A DNA stretch of 64,000 nt from Symsagittifera roscoffensis. Taxonomy: Eukaryota > Xenacoelomorpha > Acoela > Convolutidae. The number at the start of each line of letters is the position of its first letter. Positions within the stretch are counted from its first letter, which is position 1. Under the pieces are notes generated by a model. That model was given only the letters and a program-made list of their open reading frames with translations, had not been told where the DNA came from and did no database searches. The stretch lies in the NCBI RefSeq assembly GCF_963678635.1, contig NC_087062.1, positions 22,491,789-22,555,788 of the forward strand, in the 5' to 3' direction. The position numbers and the translations under genes were made by a program. Below are positions 55,145 to 64,000 of the stretch, one piece after another.

Positions 55145-57170
55145 TAAAGAATTGGTGATTCTACTGTATTACATGCTATAGTAACCTGAGCGTAAGATTG
55201 GCTCGTCATCAAGTTAAATAGTACATCAAACGAAGGGAAAAGTTCAAAATTGTTCTATCTTTGAAGATATAGTCCCTCCTATGGCAGGAAAATGGGAACT
55301 ACAGTGGCTAGGTTTATGAAACTCATAGGACGGATACTAGAGATGATTTGACCCGGACATGCAAAAATCTATAACCCTCGGATCCCCCGGCCCTAAGTGA
55401 CAACGGTTCCCGGAAATGTAAATTGCCCTATCAGAACTCGGTAACTAGCGGTCGGAATAGAACCAAAATATAGTATGTTGTAGGCCTAGTTAAGGGGAGT
55501 TTAAGTTTGGAAACCCAGACCTCCCAGACCCCCACTTTCGGTTTTATGCCCTAAGCAAACAAACCCACCCGTAACTTCCGGAAGTAGTTTCTCGGGGATA
55601 TGAATGAAACTTGGTAGTTAGGACCCCCATGGGATTCTGAATCCAAATATGAAAGTTTGACCCCGGTTGACCCCTGGGTGACCTCAAGTTGACCTTTGGG
55701 GGTTTAGGATCAAATTTGTAAAGAAAACCTCGGGATTAACACCGGAAAGTGGCGTATTCCCCAGCCCAACCCCTGGAAATGAGAATAGGTCATCTTACTA
55801 AAAAAAATTGGGAGGAGAACGTTTATATTGGGAATTACAGCAGAAGCCCATAGAGATACAGTTGTACATTGCAACCTCGGAGTAACGGATTTAATTCAAA
55901 GTGGACTTGGTAAAAAATGGGGTCAGTTTAGCTTGACGAAGGATATATTAATAGCAATTCAACTAGACTAAAAAAAGTAGTCACAGTGGAAATTGATAGT
56001 AAAAAGACCGTGGCATGAGAATTAAGTCTCCTGAATAGTATAAACGGACGAAGAATTTACTTCGCTTCCTGGAGGAGACTTTGTGGTTTCATTTGACCCC
56101 TAATAGACGAACTACGTTCCCCTGATAGCTAGAAAGTCGGGATTGGAATAGAGTACAGATAGAATTTTTAGATGCTTGAAATGAATTAGCTCCCCTACCC
56201 TTGGGAGGTTGGAACGTTAACGGGATAATTAAAATAAAGAACTTGGGAATAAAGACTGAGTAAATATAGCATGGTTTAGAGGTTAGTTGAACTCGAGAGC
56301 TGAAGTTCACAGAGTACAGGAATTGGTTGATTAGAATCGTATGACATTTGTTTGCTCGGTCAAATTGTGACAGCTACTGCATACCGGGTATCAAATAAGC
56401 GTGAAAAGATTGATAAAAGAAACCGAAGTTGGCATGTGGCAGAGTTGACAGGAGGAAGGATATAGTCTTAAAACATGTGCGGACGGGTGATTTAGGCGGA
56501 TGTCAGGACTGATAGGGAATGACGTGACTAAACTAAAACTAAGACTAGGAAAGATAAGGAACTGGAGGGTACCGGAGAGCCTGTAAGAGTCAGAACAGTG
56601 TTAGCTACCATTAAGAGTAGTTGGTTCTCAATCAGTGAAGAGAACAATTATTGCTAGTGAGCGAGTTGCGCTGGAACCCGAGTTTAGTACCGGGTTGAGA
56701 CAGTTGTGCGAGCGAGTTGCGCTGGAACCCAAGTTTAGTACCGGGTTGAACTAGTTGTGGCGCTGCTCTGCTAGAGTAGGCGAGTTTGAATCAAGTCAAC
56801 CGAAAACTGACGAGCGATTGAACGGAACGGGACGCGGGCTTCAAAAAAGAAGTTGCTAAATAGTAGTTAGCTCATTAAGGACACTGTAAATTGTTTTTAA
56901 TTCTTTTGCGATTGAGAATTTACTCATTGTGCCCACGATTTGCTGAACTAGCTAGAAGCACGAGAGGAGAGCCGAAAAGAGCCTAAATTAAGGGGGAAGT
57001 TGCGTAATCCTTTGATCGGCCGATTTAGTCTGACCACCAACATAACCCTTTCGGGATTGTGGATCATATTGTGTCTTAGTGTCCCCCGCTATAAAGGGGA
57101 GAAACTCTGCGGCAGTTGAGTAGAGTGAAAGCGTGCTTAGAGGAGACGACTCCCCGGAAAAGAATCTACA
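55145..57170 (+). repeat. 3' LTR, 2026 bp
   Basis: It is nearly identical to 48179-50598 but lacks the 331-base block, and its first bases are altered (TAAAGA for TGTAGA). It ends AATCTACA followed by AAGAT, the target duplication. The tandem pair recurs at 56658-56750. Confidence 0.92.
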
Positions 57171-57175
57171 AAGAT

Positions 57176-60100
57176 AATACGTAGAAGATAATAGCCAAGA
57201 TTGCTAAATGTAAGATCGAGAAAACATTTCAGACCAGGAAGAAGAAGCTTGCAGACCCGCTCATATTGCCCTTAAAACTGTTGAACAAGGGCGGTATCGG
57301 GTAAAAGAAGTAGGGCAAGATACAATCATCTCTTCAGGAAATGAGTGTTCCCCTTTTGGCGCGCCAACAAGCAATGTTGAAACTCCACCAAGTGAATTGT
57401 TAATCATCTTTTCCCAACAGGTCCAAATCGTGAAAATTATCTTTTAAATAGCCTAGTTGACCTCCTCCGACCAGCTCTTTGTTTGCAACGAGCCCATACA
57501 AAAACAGATTCCCTAACTTGTGGCCCATACAAAACAGTTTCCTTAACTTGAGTATCCTTGAATCTAGTTTATGTTGTCTACTGACAATTCACCATCCGGT
57601 AATCATTAGTCAGTAGCGCTCTGTATCCAACCAAATTGCACTAGATCCTACACAAAGGCTTTAATCCGGATCCCACGTTGATAACGCAAATTGTGAGTAG
57701 TACGCTTCCTCACTCAATCGCAAGTTTACACTAACGCTAGCTTCTCAAACTCTCTGGCCCCCATCACAAACACACCGATTTTGTCAATATGCCTTTTCCA
57801 GGCTTAATCTGTCGTTGAGGACACCTGCTTCCCCGATACAGTCATAAGTTACCGTTAGTTCCACGCCTCTCACAACACAGATTCTTACTCAAAACCCTTC
57901 CACGCTGGCATATAACTCCGTTCCTGCTTCACCGCAGTTGGTCTGCATTTTGTGCTCCAAAATGAAACTCGAGTAGATGCAGCGTAATATACACTCATTC
58001 GCCGTTTCTGTCACAACCTGAAGTAAGTACTTTTTCTGTTACAGGGCAATTTTTTTACTCCCTTTCACCGCCCGTCTTTTGTCCCGCAGCAAGCTTCTTT
58101 TGTCCAATATCGATCGGGAGCTTAATTGAAGCCCATTACGATGCAAGACTTAGCCGAAACACTAGCTCTATTTCGTGAAATTCGTTACCCGGATGAAAGT
58201 TTTCGCAGTATAACGGCGATCCATTACGATGGCTTGAAGGGTTTTGGCCTTTCAGGAGAACAATCTTTTGGCCCCAATCGACTCTAATCGTAATTTCACC
58301 GATTACGTGAAGCTAACTTATTTGAAAACACTTGTCTCTGCTAAGGCTAACAGTGTCATTGCGGAAACTGCATATACCGGATCAGTTTAGAAAGCTGCAT
58401 TTAATACATAACAGTGAAAAAATGATCAGCCGCACGATGTATTAATGCCCAATTAGACAGATTCTTCAATCTAACTCCTTAGCGTATGTATAAATCTCAG
58501 GGCATAGTAGGGTTTCCTTCAACAATATTTAGCCTCATGGGAAGTTGGCTCTCATTTTTCGGTTGAAATGCTGTGTCGTACTGACGACCAGGGGCGGATC
58601 TAGGATTTTCAAAAAAAATTCGAAAATTTTGACCTTTTTTTTTTAGGTCGACCAAATTGATTTTTTGAGCTCTCCCAAAGCGCTGTTTTGCCCCTATTTT
58701 GGCAAAATTTTCTGCGCCGCAGGTAAATTTTTGAAAAAACAGTCAAAAAAGCCGTTTTTGGGCACTTTTTGAAAAATTTTGACAAAAAAATCGCGTTTTT
58801 TTTGGCGCGCGCTCCCCCTCAAAGTTAGTATATATTGGCGCCAAAGGCGCCTTTAGAAAAATTTCAGGGTCGGTCGGCCAAAAATGGATTTCTGAAAAAG
58901 TATCAAAGGGGGGACCCTTTGGGTCGGCAGGGGGTCGAATCCCTGAGGAAGGGGCGTCCGCCCCCCCTAAATCCGCCCCTGCTGACGACGTTAAGCTATC
59001 GGACATTGATTAATCTTTGCTGTTAAAATTGAAATCGCTCGAGAAATGCCTCGTAAAAAACAATAAAATGAAGGTAATTCATTCAAAATCAACTCAGGAA
59101 GTCTTATCAAAAGGGTTTTAAAGACAATCGAACACCATGACACGTTGTGCCGTATTGAGTGGCCTTTCCTTCACCATCTTGTTATAAGCTTAAACACTAG
59201 CAAACGTCAGGTGGGTCTTAAATGGCTCTTCCAAGCTCCACGATCATTCGTTGAATGAGTTTTCTTGAGTGGTCCAAAAAATGATTTACTTCAGAATCCT
59301 TGCACATGCTTCTGCGTTTTCTTCAGCACAAACTTTACTTATCCGCCGATAATGAAGCCATGCGCTTGCTCTATGGCAAACAGCAAGAAACAATCAGATC
59401 AAGTATTCATGAGCGGCTTCCGCAGCAAAGTAAAAGCTCTACATAGATGACTATCTAACTTTCATGGAGAGCCATAAAAAAGCTGAGTTAAAACTTGGTT
59501 GCTTTACTGAAACTATGTGGTTTTCATTTTACCAAGTTTGCAAGTAATTATCCTGAGCTAGCTGATACACTGAAGCCTGCAGCAATGTCAGCTCTTAAGT
59601 TTCACAGAAACATCATCCCATGAAAAAGTTTTGAAAAAGGACCAGACAAAGGACTTATTAATTGTCAGTCGTAGTGTCAATCGTGAGCTCAACTACCCTT
59701 TTACACAACACTCAGTATGGAGTTTTGTATCGTCCGTGTTCGAATCGATCTGACATTTCGCACCGTACACCGTGAGAGCACGTTCTTTTCTAAAAGATAT
59801 TTGGCAGGCATTTAGGAGGCCAGCAGTGGGACAACCCAATATCTCAGTATCTTAAGACACGCTTTCTCGAGTGGCATTCCGGATTACCTACGGCGGTTCA
59901 AATCGCTTTTTTGCAGAGTCATTACGATTTAAACATTTGGAATCTTGAGCGAAAGGTTTCGTGACTCCTTCAAGGCTCGCGTTCAAAGTATATGCTTTCT
60001 TTCGCTTTTGACAAGGCCAGTTTTGCGCCTGTGAATGGCAACGTCCAATCTAATGTTAGAAACACAGGCCGCTATTCTTGTTTCTCGTAATCGTGAACAC

Positions 60101-60480
60101 ATTCAAAAAACATTAAAGATCGCGGTTGTTAACACATTCATGTGGTCTGATAGCACCACGGTGGTACAATGAGCATCTCGAACAAAAAACGCCTCGTCTT
60201 TGGCGCCAAAAGGGTGAAGGAAATCTCGATATGACCACGGTTGATGATTTTTGTCATGTCGCTAGTGGCCACAATCCTGCGGGCGGCGGAACTTGTGATT
60301 GAGAATTTTAAGGAAAGTGAATGGATCCTCGGACCTAGTTTCCTTAATGATTCGCTCTTCCTTGATTCGCTCTTCCTTTCCTAATCAGACGTCTTTAACA
60401 AAATTCATCATCCGAGCCCTCTTGAGGATATCCGTGAACCATCATTAGCTTCATAGGTAGTACCAATTCTCGTTCAAAAC
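57176..60480 (+). pseudogene. Old BEL/Pao copy, right part (RT and RNase H remnants)
   Basis: Frames are heavily broken, but the plus strand keeps BEL pol marks in the right order. A reverse-transcriptase catalytic box, YIDDYL, is at 59440-59457, followed by an ESHKKAELK type stretch. The RNase H motif FMWSDSTTVV is at about 60136-60165. A WILGPSFLN segment follows near 60320. Integrase is missing, as the younger BEL copy begins at about 60480. A hAT MITE has inserted at 58589. It probably formed one element with 47545-48178 before the giant-LTR insertion. Confidence 0.65.
58589..58981 (+). mobile_element. hAT-type MITE, copy 5, with intact 8-bp TSD
   Basis: Termini are CAGGGGCGGATCTAGGAT and TAAATCCGCCCCTG, flanked by a perfect CTGACGAC duplication (58581-58588 and 58982-58989). 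It is very similar to the copy at 24378, so both are young. Confidence 0.93.
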
Positions 60481-60752
60481 CGTTTATCGTGTTGAAGCCT
60501 AAAAAAGACATCTCAGCTTTCTACTTGAACTAAATCTACGATTGAACTGATTTACTTATTTAAAACCGCATTTAACAAAAATCAATTGACTTCTATCTAT
60601 AACTCATGAAATAATTTACACTCTTTGCGAATCACTAGTTTTATTCAGTCGGATTGGTGATTTTTCGTTTCCCAACTTTTGCTGCACAACATTTTTGGTG
60701 CAACGCGACTCACGAACGAACCAAAGATTAGAAACAAAGAGGAAAGTTAAAA

Positions 60753-62405
60753 ATGTCATCACCTGCTAGTGACATGAGCAACGTGACGCTCACTCTTCCT
60801 GCTTTGAAGCGATCAAGAAGTGCTAACATCGGTGTCATTACCCGATCGGAAAATATCGTCTCAGCAATCTTCAACAAAGAGGCATCTGCTCTAACCTACA
60901 AGGAAATTGGAACTATCAAGGCCAACCTCACGATGTGCGAACGAAAGAAAAAGGAACTGGAAGAGCTTAATCAGTAAATTTCAAATGTTCTAAACGATGA
61001 TGAAGATGCACTTGAATCTGAATTGGAAGAAGCTGAGAAAATCTACCTTCAAGTAGATTGTTTGATGGAAATGATCACAACTATGTTAGATGACCGAGGA
61101 AAATATTCAACTGAATCGGTCAAAGATGACGACAGCGCAAGCGGAACAGGATCCTACAAATCCACTTCCCAACGTGGTGCTGGCCGAAACCAAGATACTT
61201 GCCTGAAGTTGCCGAAACTGAATTCGCCAACATTTAGCGGAAGGTATGATCAATGGCTACCGTTCTTAGATTCCTTTGATGAAGCAGTTCACTCAAATGC
61301 ATCGCTGTCTGATGTTCAGAAACTGCAATACCTAAAGGGTGCCCTCAAGGATGAACCGTTTCGTTTGCTATCCCACTTGCCTACTACAAACGCGAACTAC
61401 TCAGTCGCAAGGGAACTTCTAAAGGATCGATATGCTGATGTCAAGATGATCTCACACGCTCACTTGGAAGCAATTTTTGAATTCACTCCAATGAAGCATG
61501 AGTCATCCGCTGCAATACGTCGCTTGATTATTACCTACACGGAAAACACGATGGCACTGACAGGACTTGGACTAAAAATTGATCAATGCGATTTGATCTG
61601 GGTTCACGTTTTGGCCAAGAAATTAGATCCTGAAACTAGAAGACAATGGGAACTTTCCTGCGGGGGAAGTGACGTGCCAAAAATCAAACAGAGGAAGAAG
61701 TTCTTGGAGGAACGATCTCGGGCCCTAGAAGCTACGAAGGACCTCCAGTTACCTTCAATTAATAGAAAAAATCATCAAGGAAATTCAGACCAATCTGGAA
61801 ACTCTAAGAAAGATGACAAGGTACAGACATACCACACAAACTCTGTTAAGACAATCATCTGCCCATGCTGCAGTGGTGATCACCGCGTGTATCAATACAC
61901 AAAATTTCAGGAAATGTATATTTCCAATAGAAGACAAGAAGCCAAATCAAAGCGATTATGCTTCAATTGCCTGTCCCTTGGACACCAAAATCATGAGTGC
62001 AAGTCGAAGTCAACGTGCCAAACCTGTCGAAAGGGTCATCACTCGTTACTTCACATCCATACAGACCCAAACAAGCAACCGGGACCTGAAAATAAGTTTG
62101 CGGGTCACGGGGTTACTACCGGTGCCACTACCATACTGGGAACTGTACTAATTGAGGTGAAAACTGCAAATGGCGGTTATCACAATTGTCGAGCCTTACT
62201 GGACAGCGGATCTGAATGCAGTTTCGTTACAACCAGCTGTGCTAACCGACTCAAGCTACCAATCAAGAAATTGACTCTTCAACTAACTCGAGTTGGCGGA
62301 GGAGCAAAAACTGTGAACTCTGGTTCTGTCAATCTGGAAACAAAGGATTATCAGAATCAATCTCTACATATTGGAGCCTTCACTCTTCAAAAACTTTCTG
62401 GCTAA
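60753..62405 (+). pseudogene. BEL/Pao gag and protease, two in-frame stops
   Basis: The frame opens at 60753 with a Ser/Thr-rich start and a helical charged region, is stopped by TAA at 60975, and continues in the same frame. Gag (DUF1759-type) follows with LPKLNSPTFSG, a D-QWLPFLDSF stretch and LKGALKDEPFRLLSHL. Then come two zinc knuckles, CFNCLSLGHQNHEC (C-x2-C-x4-H-x4-C) and CQTCRKGHHSLLH, then the DUF1758-type aspartic protease with catalytic LLDSGSECSFV. A second stop, TAA, is at 62403. These stops would block the polyprotein. Confidence 0.88.
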
Positions 62406-62681
62406 CTGCCCAGAGAACGGGTGAATATACCGAACAGTTTGGATATCACACGTCTTAAGCTCTCGGACCCAGACTTTGATAAACCAAAGGAAATCGATAT
62501 AATCCTAGGCTGTAATGTCTTCAACGACATTGTTGGCTGCGAAAAGATTAAGCTTACAGACAAGCTTTATGCACGTGACACTCTATTTGGTTGAATGATT
62601 AGCGGCAGAACACCCGGTCCTCCAACAACCTTCTTCAAGTCATTTCATGTGTCTATTGACGATAGTCTAAGGAAATTTTGA

Positions 62682-64000
62682 GAATTAGAAGAAATTCCTG
62701 ATTTCAAAAAGACAACAACAGAAGAAGATCGATGTGAATCTCACTTTAAGGAAACAACCATACTACAAAATGGACGATTCACCGTGCAGCTGCCTTTCAA
62801 GTCCAATAGTCAGCTTGGCGACAGTTTAGCACAAGCAAAACGCAGATTCAATTATCTCGAGCGACGACTGGAACAGAATCCAGAACTAAAAGATCGCTAT
62901 ACCGCAATCATAGACGAATTTCTCGATATGGGGCATATGGAGTACATACCGCCTGGAGAAATCGAAAAGCCAGTTGATAGCGTATATTATCTGCCACATC
63001 ACTGCGTTTTCAAGGAAGATTCTACTACCACAAAGCTACGTGTATTTTTCGACGGATCTGCAACAACATCAAACGGACAATCACTCAACGACACTTTGAT
63101 GGTTGGTCCCACGGTACAAGACGACCTCTACTCGATAATCATGCGCTTCAGGTTCTATCCAATTGCTTTATCAGCAGATATCGCAAAAATGTACCGACAA
63201 GTTGCTCTAGAGGACAAATCGAAGGATTTCCATCGCATACTTTGGAGATCAAATAAATCGGATGAAATCAAGCATCTCAGGATGACACGTGTTACATATG
63301 GAATAACTTTGTCAGCTTTTCACTCAACAAGATGCCTCAATGAAGTAGCAGATCAATCTAAGAACCCAATGATCAAAGAAAGTCTCAAAAATTGTTTCTA
63401 TGTAGACGACTTTCTTGGTGGCGCTAATGATAAGCATGAAGCAGAAAGACTCATCTCTGATTTATGCAAAGAGCTGAACTCTCATGAATTCCCTCTACGA
63501 AAATGGACTTCAAGCAATGCTAAAATAATTGAAGGATTGCCAGAACATCTCCGCAAAAAATCGGATGTGCTGGAACTTTTCTCTGACGAATACAAAATCA
63601 AGGCGCTAGGAATCAGTTGGAAGCCCAATAAGGACATCTTTTGTTTTTCAACTGCCTTACCAGAGCTGAAACTGCTTACAAAGAGGACTCTTCTGTCCAC
63701 AATTTCAAAATTGTTTGATCCGATGGGATGGCTAGCTCCATTCATCACCAATTTCAAATGTCTCATGCAACAGCTATGGGTCCAAGGTTTTGATTGGGAT
63801 TCTGAAGTCGATCAGAAAACCAAAGAAAAATGGTATGAGCTCACCGGAACTTTGCCTCGACTGCTGGAACTACAGATACCAAGATCTATGAGCTCACATC
63901 CAATAAAGGAGGTTCAACTTCACGTATTCTGTGATGCTTCCGAAAAAGCATATGCAGCCGCAATCTATGCAAGAATTACCAATGATGATGGCAAAACTTT
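62682..64000 (+). pseudogene. BEL/Pao reverse transcriptase and RNase H start, partial
   Basis: This is 439 open codons in the gag frame, after stops at 62592 (TGA) and 62679 (TGA). Landmarks in order: a KRRFNYLERRL helix, SLNDTLMVGPTVQDDL, motif A (ALSADIAKMYRQV), a degraded motif B region (ITLSAFHSTRCL), catalytic YVDD at 63399-63410, ISKLFDPMGWLAPF, and the first RNase H strand VFCDASEKAYAAAIYA near 63927. Integrase and the 3' LTR must lie beyond 64000. Catalytic aspartates are present, so decay is recent. Confidence 0.9.

Larger units (their letters stand above)
48179..57170 (+). mobile_element. Giant-LTR retroelement with tandem retropepsin-like modules and no RT
   Basis: The element is bounded by direct repeats of 2420 and 2026 bases and by the five-base duplication AAGAT (48174-48178 and 57171-57175). 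The LTR begins TGTAGA and ends TCTACA. A primer-binding site follows at 50600, and a purine tract (AGAAGGGAAGA) precedes the 3' LTR. The 4.5-kb interior is G+C-richer than the surroundings and encodes, from about 50700 to 53420, five modules patterned like retroviral aspartic proteases. I find no reverse transcriptase, RNase H, integrase or CCHC knuckle. It is therefore non-autonomous. LTRs are nearly identical outside one 330-base indel, implying recent insertion. Confidence 0.85.
60490..64000 (+). mobile_element. BEL/Pao retrotransposon, younger copy, cut by the window end
   Basis: The probable 5' LTR ends ...GCACAACA at 60691. TGGTGCAACGCGACTCAC at 60696-60713 is a likely primer-binding site, and gag starts at 60753. 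A single reading frame covers gag, protease, reverse transcriptase and the start of RNase H up to base 64000, interrupted by only four stops. The LTR start near 60490 (TGTTGAAGCC) is a guess, because the 3' LTR lies outside the window. Confidence 0.8.

Noticed and set aside
58743-59026. Open frames on both strands near 58743-59026 and 24512-24890
   Set aside because: The same peptides appear at each MITE copy because they are translations of the MITE interior; no start context or selection signs.
60975-62681. Alternative genetic code (TAA as Gln, TGA as Trp)
   Set aside because: The secreted gene 2 and the DUF229 gene end with TAA followed closely by poly(A) signals, so TAA is a working stop; mutation of a retroelement is simpler.
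1-64000. CRISPR arrays, prophage, operons, tRNA or rRNA genes
   Set aside because: No regularly spaced short identical repeats, no cloverleaf or rRNA segments recognised, and genes carry introns and poly(A) signals.

Overview
The window is AT-rich nuclear DNA from an invertebrate animal, most likely an arthropod and possibly a crustacean. Genes have spliceosomal introns, AATAAA poly(A) signals and a TATA/Inr promoter. Most recognisable DNA is transposable elements: BEL/Pao LTR retrotransposons, hAT-type and Tc1/mariner-type MITEs, and an LTR element carrying a viral-type glycoprotein. A 200-base assembly gap lies at 10882-11081. I see no tRNA, rRNA or CRISPR array and nothing bacterial. The host assignment is an inference.

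Three host genes can be modelled. (1) 8835-9825 (+) is a small secreted protein with eight C-terminal cysteines, and its start codon sits in a first coding segment of only four bases. (2) 18715-18012 (-) is a paralogue with almost the same cysteine spacing (C-x5-C-x9/10-C-x6-C-x5-C-x5-C-x5-C-x6-C). Its frame needs a GA-AG intron flanked by a duplicated TGCAG, which looks like a recent transposon-derived intron. (3) 36900-26199 (-) is a three-exon DUF229 alkaline-phosphatase/sulfatase-superfamily protein of about 650 residues with five predicted N-terminal membrane helices. Its two large introns are filled with mobile elements.

Layout. 1-8.7 kb: old repeats, a tandem duplication, and one hAT MITE. 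8.7-10.9 kb: secreted gene 1, then a cluster of GGATTCCGC boxes. 11.1-17.6 kb: an LTR element on the minus strand (11895-17502, TSD CAGCT) with a frame-broken glycoprotein gene and a 252-residue ORF but no gag or pol, inserted in an older MITE. 18-18.7 kb: secreted gene 2. 19-25 kb: mostly featureless AT-rich DNA with old repeats, a G-rich minisatellite and a hAT MITE. 26.2-36.9 kb: the DUF229 gene, containing a BEL remnant, a 724-bp foldback element and several MITEs. 39.1-44.2 kb: a decayed BEL/Pao copy with both LTRs and TSD AGTTA. 47.5-60.5 kb: an old BEL copy split by a 9-kb giant-LTR element (48179-57170, TSD AAGAT). 60.7-64 kb: a younger BEL/Pao copy running off the window, broken by four in-frame stops.

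The most unusual object is the giant-LTR element. Its LTRs are 2.4 and 2.0 kb. Its 4.5-kb interior is richer in G+C than its surroundings and encodes no reverse transcriptase I can find. Instead it carries about five successive retropepsin-like modules, each with a degenerate active-site triad. The glycoprotein-only LTR element and the introner-like GA-AG intron are the next best leads.
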